NCBI GenBank assembly: GCA_020853635.1
Contig: JADYYN010000264.1
Location: 1 to 45,520, forward strand
Source: Gemmatimonadaceae bacterium
GTDB lineage: Bacteria; Gemmatimonadota; Gemmatimonadetes; Gemmatimonadales; Gemmatimonadaceae
Direction: 5' to 3'
Length of the DNA: 45,520 nt
The position numbers and the translations under genes are program-made. This document shows positions 17,210-25,590 of this stretch, piece by piece. Every line of letters starts with the position of its first letter. Position 1 is the first letter of the stretch. The notes below the pieces were generated by a model. It worked only from the letters and a program-made list of their open reading frames with translations, made no database searches and was not told the DNA's origin.

Positions 17210-18423
17210 CAATCCATCTGTCGACGAATGAACGTCGGGATCTCCATGTCGGAGAGATCCTCGAGCGGACGCTGCTGCGGACGCGGACGCGGCACGGCAT
17301 TGCCCGTGTTCGCCGTCCCGGCCGCCGGCGCACTCGGCGCCTTGGGCACGTTGTTCAGCGACGGCGACTGCGTGCCGATGATCGGACGCTGACGCGCCTG
17401 ATCGAGATTGATGATCGGCGTGGAACCCGCGCGCTGGATGAGGCCCGACGCCTGCTGCGTCTTGCGATCGAAGCCCGTCGCGATGACGGTCACGCGCACT
17501 TCGCCCTGCATCGCCGGCTCGTTCACCGCGCCGAAGATGATCTCGCTCTCCTCGCCCACCGCTTCCTTCACGATCTCGGCGATGGTGTTGATGTCGCCGA
17601 GCGTCATCTCGTTGCCGCCGGTGATGTTGATCAACACGCCACGCGCGCCGGCGATGGTGATGTTGTCGAGCAGCGGCGACTCGATGGCCATCTTGGCGGC
17701 GTCCACCGCGCGGTTCTCACCGCGACCGATGCCCGTGCCCATGATCGCCGAGCCGCCGTCCTTCATGACCGTGCGCACGTCGGCGAAGTCGACGTTCACG
17801 ACGCCGGCCTTGGTGATGATCGAGGAGATGCCGCCGGTCGCCTGCAGCAGCACTTCGTCGGCCTTCTTGAGCGCGTCCTGGAACGGGATCCCCTTGCCGA
17901 CGACGGCGAGGAGGCGCTCGTTGGGGACGACGATCATGGTGTCGACGTGCTTGGCCATCTCGGCGATGCCTTCGTCGGCCTGACGCATGCGCTTGCGGCC
18001 TTCGAAGAGGAACGGCTTGGTGACGATGCCCACCGTGAGCGCGCCGGCTTCGCGCGCGAGTTCGCAGACGATGGGCGCTGCACCGGTGCCGGTGCCGCCG
18101 CCCATGCCGCAGGTCACGAAGACGAGGTCGGCGCCCTGCACAGTGCGCGAGACCTCATCGCGATTCTCCTCGATGGCCTGGCGCCCGATCTCGGGTCGCG
18201 CGCCAGCACCGAGGCCTCGCGTGAGCTTCTTGCCGATCTGGATCTTGACGTCCGACTTGCTGTTGAGCAGCGCCTGCGCGTCGGTATTGACTGAGATGAA
18301 CTCCACGCCGTCGAGGTGCTCCTCGATCATGCGGTTGACGGCATTGCCGCCACCGCCGCCGACGCCCACGACCTTCATCCGGGCGTTCTGGGAGGCGTTG
18401 TCCTCGAATTCGAAGATGCTCAT
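17209..18423 (-). CDS. ftsZ: Cell division GTPase FtsZ
   Basis: This 404-residue tubulin homologue forms the Z-ring. The glycine-rich start ([16 protein letters not shown]), the nucleotide loop [15 protein letters not shown] and the T7 synergy loop ([16 protein letters not shown]) are all present. A disordered Pro/Ala linker follows, then the conserved C-terminal peptide [12 protein letters not shown], which binds FtsA. Length is normal. Unlike the usual order, ftsZ is separated from ftsA by a CZB gene on the other strand and by repeats, so it must have its own promoter. A TATATT hexamer about 43 nt before the ATG is a weak -10 candidate. Confidence 0.98.
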   Translation of the reverse strand: MSIFEFEDNASQNARMKVVGVGGGGGNAVNRMIEEHLDGVEFISVNTDAQALLNSKSDVKIQIGKKLTRGLGAGARPEIGRQAIEENRDEVSRTVQGADLVFVTCGMGGGTGTGAAPIVCELAREAGALTVGIVTKPFLFEGRKRMRQADEGIAEMAKHVDTMIVVPNERLLAVVGKGIPFQDALKKADEVLLQATGGISSIITKAGVVNVDFADVRTVMKDGGSAIMGTGIGRGENRAVDAAKMAIESPLLDNITIAGARGVLINITGGNEMTLGDINTIAEIVKEAVGEESEIIFGAVNEPAMQGEVRVTVIATGFDRKTQQASGLIQRAGSTPIINLDQARQRPIIGTQSPSLNNVPKAPSAPAAGTANTGNAVPRPRPQQRPLEDLSDMEIPTFIRRQMD

Positions 18424-18453
18424 CGGGGTGGTGTGCTTTGGAGGGGTTTCAGG

Positions 18454-18477
18454 GATGCTTGAGAGAATATAAGCATC
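18454..18477 (-). promoter_or_regulatory. Inverted repeat flanking a -10-like hexamer upstream of ftsZ
   Basis: GATGCTT and AAGCATC form a perfect 7-bp inverted repeat with a 10-nt centre. On the minus strand the centre begins with AT and yields TATATT, a candidate -10. An operator controlling ftsZ is possible. The -35 region is poor, so this is tentative. Confidence 0.35.
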
Positions 18478-18574
18478 ACAGTGGTTGGACGATTGAATGC
18501 GGGCTGGGAAACGGGTTTGCGGGCGTGGATTCGCTCTTGATTCGAATATTTGTGATGTGGGTTGGAACTACTCT

Positions 18575-18876
18575 ACCACAGAGGGCACAGAGGGCACAGA
18601 GGGCACAGAGAACGGCGGGAACGGCGCTACCACAGGGACACAGGGGACACAGGGGGGCTGGTGGCGCTTGGTCGGGGGTCGCTGGTGGGGAGGGACTTTT
18701 TCTTGGGAACTGCGCGTGCGGGGCTGGGGTCGGAGCCGGCCTGTCGTTCCCCCAAAACGGACCCGTCCAACCACGCAAAACCGTCCCCCGAGCGCCCCCT
18801 GTGCCCCCTGTGTCCCTGTGGTGAAAGCCGTTGCAGGTCTCCGCCGTCCTCTGTGCCCTCTGTGCCCTCTGTGTTG
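18575..18876. repeat. Long palindromic intergenic element, copy A (CACAGAGGG type)
   Basis: The left arm (18575-18657) starts with four tandem 9-mers of the form CACAGAGGG, then ACCACAGGGACACAGGGG. The right arm (18795-18876) is close to its reverse complement, ending with CCTCTGTGC 9-mers. The centre of about 135 bp is G- or C-rich and itself partly symmetric. The element resembles copy B at 22921-23228 and could fold into a long hairpin. No coding potential is credible: overlapping open frames are low-complexity. The remainder of 18424-18938 holds the ftsZ upstream region and about 60 nt before the CZB gene. Confidence 0.8.
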
Positions 18877-18938
18877 AAGGCAGTTCACGAACTCAAGCCC
18901 CCCTCCGATACTGGACATATCACCCAAACCCCTCGAGA

Positions 18939-19304
18939 ATGACCTCCGCCGCCCACATCGACAAAGCCATCGGCGCCCACGGCATGTGGAAGTCCCGCCT
19001 CAAGATGGCCATCGACACCGGTAAGATCGACGCTCCGCTCCCGACCATCAGCGCCGACAACAAGTGCGCCTTCGGCGAGTGGCTCTACGGCGCCGAGGTG
19101 ACCCCCGCGCAGAAGGCCTCCCCGCACTACCAGAAGGTGCGCACGCTCCATGCGGCGTTCCACAAGCAGGCCGCGAAGGTCGCCGAGTTCGCGACCAAGG
19201 GGCAGAAAGCCGAGGCCCTCAAGTCGATCGGGCTGCAGGGCGACTACGCGAAGGCGTCGGCGGAGCTCACGACGGCGATGAGGGAGTGGAAGGCGGCGCT
19301 GTAG
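18939..19304 (+). CDS. Stand-alone CZB-domain (zinc-binding chemoreceptor-type) protein
   Basis: This 121-residue protein is almost entirely a CZB domain. The pattern AHGMWKSRLKMAI (first His), CAFGEWLYG (Cys), HYQKVRTLHAAFHKQA (two His) matches the zinc-site residues of chemoreceptor zinc-binding domains. These sense zinc or oxidants such as HOCl in chemoreceptors and diguanylate cyclases. Here it is free-standing. I chose the ATG after the repeat-derived reading frame. It lies on the opposite strand, divergent from ftsZ and convergent with ftsA, so it is an insertion in the dcw cluster. Confidence 0.8.
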   Translation: MTSAAHIDKAIGAHGMWKSRLKMAIDTGKIDAPLPTISADNKCAFGEWLYGAEVTPAQKASPHYQKVRTLHAAFHKQAAKVAEFATKGQKAEALKSIGLQGDYAKASAELTTAMREWKAAL

Positions 19305-19320
19305 GAACGGCCACAGCGTT

Positions 19321-19346
19321 GTGAGTGGTGAGTGGTGAGTGGTGAG
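19321..19346. repeat. Tandem heptamer GTGAGTG
   Basis: The 7-mer GTGAGTG is repeated 3.7 times between the CZB gene and the end of ftsA. It is short and non-coding. Confidence 0.85.
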
Positions 19347-19356
19347 GAACGACGAA

Positions 19357-19379
19357 GGGGCGACCTCCCTCATCGCCCC
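19357..19379. terminator. Possible bidirectional terminator hairpin between CZB gene and ftsA
   Basis: GGGGCGA and TCGCCCC form a 7-bp stem with a 9-nt loop between two convergent genes. No T-run is present on either side, so termination would be weak or factor-assisted. Confidence 0.35.
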
Positions 19380-19388
19380 CGCAGTTAC

Positions 19389-19416
19389 TTACAGCTTACA
19401 GCTTATAGCTCACAGC
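19389..19416. repeat. Tandem heptamer TTACAGC (imperfect)
   Basis: Four heptamers (TTACAGC twice, then TTATAGC and TCACAGC) lie just beyond the ftsA stop. They share the 7-nt period of the neighbouring GTGAGTG array. Confidence 0.8.
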
Positions 19417-19420
19417 GCCC

Positions 19421-20689
19421 TTACCAGAAGTCCTGCAGCCAAGTCTTAAACCGCGCCGCCAAGTTATCCATCGAAGGCCCAGCCGACGGCGCCATCGAGA
19501 TCCGCTTCCCCTTCCCGGCCGTAGTCCCGATCGCCACCCGGTGCGCCCCGTACTGCACCAGCCCAGTCACGGTCGAAAACCGCGGACTCTGCACCGAATC
19601 CGACAACCCGCCCAGGAACTCCCCCGGCACCCCGAGTCGTGCGCCGGTGCCGAAGATCTCGCTCGCCAGGTCTGCCGTCCCCGGCTGCGCCGCGGCGCCA
19701 CCGGTGACCACCACGCCGGCCGAGAGCTTCTTGATCAGCCCCGCCTGCTCGATGTCGCGGAGGACCATCTCGAAGATCTCCTGCGTGCGCTGATGGATGA
19801 TGTGCGCCAACAGACTCCGCGGGATCTCGCGCTCACCCTGTGCGCCGGTGCTCGGCAGACGGATCTTCTCGTGATGCGGCACGAGCGGCTCGAAGGCCGC
19901 GCCGTACTGCTCCTTGAGCTTCTCGGCGTCGGCCTGCGTGACGCCCAAGCCGTGCACGAGATCGCTCGTCACGTTCAAGCCACCGTAGCCGATGGTGCCC
20001 AAGTGGCGGATCTTGCCCTCGTGGAACACGGCGACGTCGGTGGTGCCGGCGCCCATCTCCACGAGTGCGACGCCGAGTTCTTTTTCGTCGTCGGTCAACA
20101 CACTCAGCGCGCTCGCCAAGGGCTCGAGCACGAGTTCGTTCACCTTGTAGCCCGCGCGCTCCACGGCCTTGCGCAGGTTCATCGCTGGCGATGAGCCGAT
20201 GGTGACGAGATACATCTCCGTCTCCAGGCGCGTGCCGATCATGCCGATGGGATCGCGGATGCCGATGTTCTTGTCGACCGTGTATTCCTGCGGGATCGCA
20301 TGGATGAGCTCGCGGTCCTGCGGGATCGCCTGCGCGCGCGCGACGGCGTTGGCGCGCTCCACATCGGCCTTGGTGATCTCGCTGCCGGTCACCGACGCGA
20401 TGCCCGTGCTGGTCATCGCCTGCACGTGTTCACCGGCGATGCCCGCGTACACGCTCTCCACCTGCGCGCCCGCCATGCGTTCGGCGTCCTGCATCGCCTT
20501 GAGGATGGAGCGCTGCGTCTCTTCGATGTCGGCGACGACACCTTTGCGCAGGCCGGTCGTGCGCGCCTGCCCCACGCCAAGGATGTTGACGGTGGGATGC
20601 TTCGGCAGATCCCCCACGACCTCTGCGATCACCGCAGTGGTCTTGGCGGATCCGATATCGAGGCCGGCGACGAGACGATCGATGTTCAT
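19421..20689 (-). CDS. ftsA: Cell division protein FtsA
   Basis: This 422-residue actin-like ATPase tethers FtsZ to the membrane. The phosphate-1 motif is GLDIGSAKTTAVIAEV; VALVEMGAGTTDVAVFHEGK is phosphate 2; SAGVVVTGGAAAQPG is the adenosine motif. The C-terminal end LAARFKTWLQDFW is an amphipathic helix suited to membrane binding. I chose the ATG at 20689; a TTG 10 codons earlier overlaps ftsQ. It follows ftsQ by 7 nt. Confidence 0.97.
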   Translation of the reverse strand: MNIDRLVAGLDIGSAKTTAVIAEVVGDLPKHPTVNILGVGQARTTGLRKGVVADIEETQRSILKAMQDAERMAGAQVESVYAGIAGEHVQAMTSTGIASVTGSEITKADVERANAVARAQAIPQDRELIHAIPQEYTVDKNIGIRDPIGMIGTRLETEMYLVTIGSSPAMNLRKAVERAGYKVNELVLEPLASALSVLTDDEKELGVALVEMGAGTTDVAVFHEGKIRHLGTIGYGGLNVTSDLVHGLGVTQADAEKLKEQYGAAFEPLVPHHEKIRLPSTGAQGEREIPRSLLAHIIHQRTQEIFEMVLRDIEQAGLIKKLSAGVVVTGGAAAQPGTADLASEIFGTGARLGVPGEFLGGLSDSVQSPRFSTVTGLVQYGAHRVAIGTTAGKGKRISMAPSAGPSMDNLAARFKTWLQDFW

Positions 20690-20696
20690 GGGGACT

Positions 20697-21506
20697 TCAG
20701 TTCTCAGGGAGTCGAGCAACCACCTGGTCGCGGAATCGGAGATCGAGTTCCACCACCGTGAGGGCGCGCCGCGCGAGATCGAGTTCGACGGGGATCACAT
20801 CGGCGAGCCGTTCCGCGGTGACATCGGCGAGCGCCAGGATGCGATGTTCGGGAAAGACGAGGATGATGTCGCCCCGCGCTCCCCGACGCGCCTCGCTCAC
20901 GCGGGCGAAGAGTGCCGGAGAATGTGCACGCAGGTCCCCGAGGAGCCGGAGGAGCAGCGTGTCCCGAGCCGCGAGCACCGGCAGGTCGACGTCGACACGC
21001 GTCGGATCGACCGGCAGTGACTCCCCGGACGCGTCGGTGACCACGAGTCCCCGCGCGGAGTTCACGAGCGCCACAGGGGGATTCTCAGTCACGCGGACGA
21101 CCAGGGTGCCTGGGAGCCGCCGTCCGATGCGCACGTCGCGCACCTGAGGATGCTCCTTCACCCGCGCCACGAGGGGCGTCACGTCATCCCAGATGGATGC
21201 CGTCGTGTCGACCCTCAACCGCGAAACGATTTCGTCAGGGGCCGCGTAACGGGCGCCCTCGATCACCACACGACGGACGCGGAAGAAATCCATCTCGCGC
21301 AGGATCGCGCGACCCCACCACGGCGAGGTGATCAGCGCGAACACCGCGAGAATTTGTCCCACGCGGCGCAGGCGCTTCTTCCAGCGCGGTTCTTCGGCGG
21401 GGGGCGCGCCGGAGCCGCGGAGCATGCCGTCGCCTTCACCGCGACGGGCGCCCCGCGCGCCGTTTCCCTCGCCCGTGCCGAGTGCGTTGTCGCCGATGGG
21501 GCTCAT
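20697..21506 (-). CDS. ftsQ: Cell division protein FtsQ (POTRA domain)
   Basis: This 269-residue bitopic protein has a cytoplasmic N-terminus, one membrane helix (VGQILAVFALITSPWWG near residues 47-63) and a POTRA domain (FFRVRRVVIEGARYAAPDEI). Length and order are standard. It recruits FtsL and FtsB at the septum. The ATG at 21506 follows the murC stop by 7 nt; longer in-frame N-termini overlap murC and are Arg-rich shadow sequence. Confidence 0.9.
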   Translation of the reverse strand: MSPIGDNALGTGEGNGARGARRGEGDGMLRGSGAPPAEEPRWKKRLRRVGQILAVFALITSPWWGRAILREMDFFRVRRVVIEGARYAAPDEIVSRLRVDTTASIWDDVTPLVARVKEHPQVRDVRIGRRLPGTLVVRVTENPPVALVNSARGLVVTDASGESLPVDPTRVDVDLPVLAARDTLLLRLLGDLRAHSPALFARVSEARRGARGDIILVFPEHRILALADVTAERLADVIPVELDLARRALTVVELDLRFRDQVVARLPEN

Positions 21507-21513
21507 ACTTGTT

Positions 21514-22890
21514 CTACGCGCCGAGTCGCGCGAGAAGTTCCGGTCCCGTCTTGGTGATGTCGCCGGCACCCACGGTGAACACCACGTCGCCCTCGCGCAC
21601 CATCCCGGCGAGCGCCTCGGCCGCCTGCGCGCGCGGGCCTTCCCACGCGGGCGCCTTCCCTGCCTTGGCCGCCGCACTCGCGATGAGCGCACTCGTCACG
21701 CCCGGCATCGGCTGCTCGCGCGCCGGGTAGATGTCGCAGAGCGCGATCACATCGGCGCGCGTGAGTGCCGCGCCGAACTCGGCGGCGAAGTCCTTGGTGC
21801 GCGAGAACAGATGCGGCTGGAACGCGACCACGATGCGCCGCCCCGGATACGCCTCGCGCGCGGCCGCGAGCGTGGCCTCGAGTTCGGTGGGATGATGCGC
21901 GTAGTCATCGACCACCTGCACGCCCTTCGCCACACCGATACGCTGAAAGCGCCGCTCCGCGCCCACGAACGACGCGAGCCCCGGCGCCATCTCGCTCACC
22001 TTGAGTCCCCACGGGCCGATGCCGCAGGCGAGCGCCGCGAGCGCGTTGCGCACGTTGTGCAGCCCCGGCACGCCGAGCGTGACGTCGCCCATCGGCTTGT
22101 TGTCGTAGACCACGCTGAACGTGGTGCGACCGTCGTGATGGCGGATGTCCTTCGCGACCAGTCGCGCATCCGGGCTGGTGATGCCGTAGCGGATGACTTC
22201 GGCAGTGACCGGCGACGGCAACTTGTTCGCACCCGGATCATCGGCGCAGAGCACCACGAAGCGCGCGCGTCGCACGTACTCAGAGAACGTGTCGTGGATG
22301 TCCTGCAGGTCGCGATAGATGTCGAGGTGATCGGCTTCGACGTTGGTGACCACCGCGACGGTGGGATGCAGCGCGAGGAACGACCGATCGTATTCGTCCG
22401 CTTCGACGACGAAGACGTCGTGTTCCCCCTTGGAGAGATTCCCGCCCCACGCCGTCACGCGCGCACCGACCACACCCGTCGGCGCCTTGCCCGCCGCCGC
22501 GAGCGCTTCGGTGACCATCACCGTGGTGGTGGACTTGCCGTGTGTACCCGCCACGCCGATGAGCATGCCACCGGCTGTGGCCTCGGCGAGTGCTTCCGCG
22601 CGGCGGATCACCTCGATGCCGAGGGCGCGCGCGCGAAGAATCTCCGGGTGGTCCTTCGGGATGGCGCTCGAGACGATCAGCGCGCGATGCCCTTCGACGT
22701 GCGAAGGATCGTGTCCCTTCGTGACCGGGATCCCGAGCGCGACCAAGTCCGCTGCGCCATCGGGATTCTGGTCACAGCCCGTCACCTTCGCGCCACGCCG
22801 GTGCATGAGCTCCGCGAGCGCGGACATGCCGGCGCCGGCGATGCCCTGAAAATGGATTGGGAGGGGGTTTGTGGCTGACAGTAGTGGCAT
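21514..22890 (-). CDS. murC: UDP-N-acetylmuramate--L-alanine ligase MurC
   Basis: This 458-residue cytoplasmic enzyme adds L-Ala to UDP-MurNAc. The N-terminal Rossmann motif HFQGIAGAGMSALAELM, the ATP loop GVAGTHGKSTTTVMV, FVVEADEYDRSFL and VVDDYAHHPTELEATL are typical of MurC. The ATG at 22890 is used; a TTG three codons upstream is less likely. murB does not follow it as in many bacteria. The repeat element B lies 30 nt upstream and separates it from murG. Confidence 0.97.
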   Translation of the reverse strand: MPLLSATNPLPIHFQGIAGAGMSALAELMHRRGAKVTGCDQNPDGAADLVALGIPVTKGHDPSHVEGHRALIVSSAIPKDHPEILRARALGIEVIRRAEALAEATAGGMLIGVAGTHGKSTTTVMVTEALAAAGKAPTGVVGARVTAWGGNLSKGEHDVFVVEADEYDRSFLALHPTVAVVTNVEADHLDIYRDLQDIHDTFSEYVRRARFVVLCADDPGANKLPSPVTAEVIRYGITSPDARLVAKDIRHHDGRTTFSVVYDNKPMGDVTLGVPGLHNVRNALAALACGIGPWGLKVSEMAPGLASFVGAERRFQRIGVAKGVQVVDDYAHHPTELEATLAAAREAYPGRRIVVAFQPHLFSRTKDFAAEFGAALTRADVIALCDIYPAREQPMPGVTSALIASAAAKAGKAPAWEGPRAQAAEALAGMVREGDVVFTVGAGDITKTGPELLARLGA

Positions 22891-22920
22891 TGGTGTCAAT
22901 GAAATCTAGTAACTGCTTTT

Positions 22921-23228
22921 ACCACAGAGGGCGCAGAGGGCACGGAGAACTGCAAAGGCGTTCACCACAGGGGCACAGGGGGCCACAGGGGTTCACAGGG
23001 GGAACTGCCCGTGGGGGGCGGGGGTCGCTGGAGCGTACGGATCTTCCTTGGGGGAACTACAACTGCACAAAGATCGCGGTCGACGCACACGCAGTTCACA
23101 AAGAAGAAGTCCGTCCCCCAAGCGACCCATGCCTCTGAGAACAGTCCCCCCTGCGTCCCCTGTGTCCCTGTGTTAGCAGTTCGCAGTTCTCCGCAGTGTC
23201 CCTCTGTGCCCTCTGTGTCCTCTGTGGT
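22921..23228. repeat. Long palindromic intergenic element, copy B, filling the murG-murC gap
   Basis: The left arm (22921-23002) reads ACCACAGAGGGCGCAGAGGG and so on. The right arm (23146-23228) is the approximate reverse complement and ends CCTCTGTGTCCTCTGTGGT. Part of its centre (CACGCAGTTCACAAAG, GAAGTCCGTCCC) aligns with the reverse complement of the centre of copy A. It occupies nearly all of 22891-23248, where an operon of overlapping genes would otherwise run on. No coding sequence is credible here. Confidence 0.8.
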
Positions 23229-23248
23229 GAAAAGCAGGAGATCCCCGC

Positions 23249-24331
23249 CTACAACCAAGCCGAGAGAAACGCAGCGATCTGCGCCGCCGCCCCCGGCCGC
23301 CCTCTCCGCAATGCCGCCTCACTCATCCCACGCAACCTCCCCGCATCGCCGAGCAACCCCCCGACCACTCGATCCAGCGCCTCCACACTCATCTCCCCCT
23401 CCACCAGCACCTTCGCCGCCCCGGCCTTCTCCATCGCCCTCGCATTCGCCGTCTGATGATCCTGCGCCGCCGTCGGCAGCGGGACGATCACCATCGGCAC
23501 GCCCCACGCACACAACTCGCTCGTGCCCATCATCCCACCTCTCACAAGAGCGAGGTCGGCAGTCGCGTACGCCTCGGCGATGGGACTGATGTACCCGAGC
23601 ACGCGCACGTCCGGCCGATCGAGATGTTTGTACGCATCGAAGTGCGCCTTGCCCGTCGCCCAGAGCACACACACACCCTTCGGCAGCCCGCGCTCCACCC
23701 ACGCGGCGACGGCGCGGTTCAGTGCGCGCGCGCCCTGCGATCCACCGAACACCAGCAGTACCGTCGCCGCCGCAGGGAATCCCCAGCGTGCACGCGCTTC
23801 AGCGCGCGCCGGTTTGATATCGGGTGGCGGTTCGATGGGGTTGCCGGTGTCGCGGTACACGCAGCCGGTGTGCGGCAGCATCGACTCGGCTTCGGGATAG
23901 CCCAAGTACGCTTCGCGCGAGAGCCGCGCGCTCCAGCGCGCCGTGATCCCCGGGATCGCATCACCGATGTGCTGCACCACGGTGATGCCTTTGCGCGAGC
24001 CCCAATAACTCGTGAGGCCGGCCGCGTAGCCACCGGTGCCGACGATCAGCTTGGGCTGCAGCTGTCGGCCGAGTGTGTTGAGCTTGTTCCAGCTCGAGAG
24101 CGCGCCGCGCACGGTGCGCCAGTTCTTCCACACCTGCGGCCTGTACAATGGATGCAAGTCGAGCAGCAGGTGCGGGAACTCGGTGGTGGGCAGCACGTCG
24201 CGTTCGATGCCGCGCTGCGCACCCACGAAGAACGGCTTCACCTCGGGCCGCGCGCGCACCAGCGCACGTGCGATGGCGAGTCCGGGATAGAGATGCCCCC
24301 CGGTACCGCCGCCGGCGAAGAGGACGTTCAC
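23249..24331 (-). CDS. murG: UDP-GlcNAc transferase MurG
   Basis: This 360-residue membrane-associated glycosyltransferase makes lipid II from lipid I. The N-terminal loop LFAGGGTGGHLYPGLAIA and the C-terminal nucleotide-sugar site (VFGGSQGARALN, GGMMGTSELCAWGVPMV, QTANARAMEKAGAA) are typical. The start is GTG at 24331, overlapping the ftsW stop by 4 nt (GTGA); longer frames upstream are shadow of ftsW. Length is normal. Confidence 0.96.
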   Translation of the reverse strand: MNVLFAGGGTGGHLYPGLAIARALVRARPEVKPFFVGAQRGIERDVLPTTEFPHLLLDLHPLYRPQVWKNWRTVRGALSSWNKLNTLGRQLQPKLIVGTGGYAAGLTSYWGSRKGITVVQHIGDAIPGITARWSARLSREAYLGYPEAESMLPHTGCVYRDTGNPIEPPPDIKPARAEARARWGFPAAATVLLVFGGSQGARALNRAVAAWVERGLPKGVCVLWATGKAHFDAYKHLDRPDVRVLGYISPIAEAYATADLALVRGGMMGTSELCAWGVPMVIVPLPTAAQDHQTANARAMEKAGAAKVLVEGEMSVEALDRVVGGLLGDAGRLRGMSEAALRRGRPGAAAQIAAFLSAWL

Positions 24332-25590
24332 CGCGACGCGGCGAACGGGTCCGTGGCCGCCGCGCCGATCACCCGTTCCTTCGTGCTCCCGATGTTCACG
24401 AGGATGCCCGTCATCGCGAGCGAGAGAACGATGTTCGAACGACCGTACGAGATGAACGGCAGCGTGAGGCCCGTCGTCGGCAACAGACCGATCACCACAC
24501 CGATGTGCAGGAACGCAGTGATGAGCATCGTCACCGTGAGGCCGATCGCCACCAACTGCTGGAACGGTGTGCTCGCGCGCTTCGCGATGCGGAAGCCCAT
24601 GTAGCCCCACGCCGTGAACGCGAGGATCAACCCCGCCATGCCCACGAATCCCCACTCCTCACCGATGTTGCTGCCGATGAAGTCGTTGTACGGCAGCGGC
24701 AGGAATCCGAACTGCTGACGTCCCTGCCCGAAGCCCACGCCGAACAATCCACCCGAACCCACGGCGATCAACGACTGCTGCAGCTGATGGTTCACACTCG
24801 CCGCCGAATCGGCCGCACCCGACGCGAACCCGAGGATACGTCGCAGCACGTACTCACGCTTCACCAACTCATGCCACAGCACCGGCACACTGGCGATGAG
24901 CACCACCACGAAGTGTCCGATGCGCGCACCCGCCGAATACAGCATGATCCCCATCACGATCGTGTAGAACAGGGCCACCGACAGGTCCGGCTCGATCGCC
25001 ACCAGCAGGTTGAGCACGCCGAGGATCACGAGGAACGGCAACATGCCCTTGCTCAGGCGCCGCAGTCCTTCTTCCCCGCCCTTCTTCACGATCAGCATCG
25101 CCGTCCACACCACCAGCGCGAGCTTGCCCAACTCCGACGGCTGCAATGACCCGCCGAGCAGGAAGCGCCGCGAACCGTTGATCGGCGGCGCGATGCTCTT
25201 GGTGAACGGCAACACGGTGAGCAGCAGCAGCACGATGGTCAGTCCCATCAGCGGCCACGCGAGCTTCTTCCAGCGCTCGGCGTCGAACTTGGCGAGCACC
25301 ACGAACGCCACGAATCCCGCCGCCACACCCGTGAGCTGTCGCGCGAGGAAATGCCAGCTCGGACGACCCGCCGCCATCGCCACGCCCGCGCTCGCGGAGT
25401 ACAACGTGGCTACGCCGAACGCGAGCAGTGCGGCGGTGATGATCACCAGGAAGCGCGCTTCGGCGGACATGCTCCAGCGCTCACGCGCGATCGCGCCGCC
25501 TTGAGCGCGCGTGGGAGTCTCGCGCGAGAAGAAACCGCGCAGCCCAGAGGGTCGCGTGCGTCCGCCGAGCGGGATCGCAGGGGAACTCAT
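24328..25590 (-). CDS. ftsW: Septal peptidoglycan polymerase FtsW (SEDS family)
   Basis: This 420-residue protein has about ten membrane helices and SEDS signatures such as PPINGSRRFLLGGSLQPSE, LVAIEPDLSVAL and GLLPTTGLTLPFISYG. It polymerises glycan strands with the FtsI transpeptidase. The unusually long cytoplasmic N-terminus (about 45 residues) precedes the first helix. The ATG overlaps the murD stop by 4 nt. The position in the dcw cluster argues for FtsW rather than RodA. Confidence 0.95.
   Translation of the reverse strand: MSSPAIPLGGRTRPSGLRGFFSRETPTRAQGGAIARERWSMSAEARFLVIITAALLAFGVATLYSASAGVAMAAGRPSWHFLARQLTGVAAGFVAFVVLAKFDAERWKKLAWPLMGLTIVLLLLTVLPFTKSIAPPINGSRRFLLGGSLQPSELGKLALVVWTAMLIVKKGGEEGLRRLSKGMLPFLVILGVLNLLVAIEPDLSVALFYTIVMGIMLYSAGARIGHFVVVLIASVPVLWHELVKREYVLRRILGFASGAADSAASVNHQLQQSLIAVGSGGLFGVGFGQGRQQFGFLPLPYNDFIGSNIGEEWGFVGMAGLILAFTAWGYMGFRIAKRASTPFQQLVAIGLTVTMLITAFLHIGVVIGLLPTTGLTLPFISYGRSNIVLSLAMTGILVNIGSTKERVIGAAATDPFAASR

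Noticed and set aside
18575-18876. CRISPR-like repeats
   Set aside because: The repeats are contiguous 9-mers with inverted arms, with no unique spacers and no cas genes.
18497-18942. Several plus-strand frames through the palindromic element A
   Set aside because: They translate 9-mer repeats (LCALCALC, GTEGTEGTE) and have no independent support; only the CZB frame from 18939 is kept.
21328-22878. Long plus-strand open frame opposite murC and ftsQ (516 codons)
   Set aside because: It is antisense to two clear genes; Arg/His-rich composition is typical of a GC-rich shadow frame.
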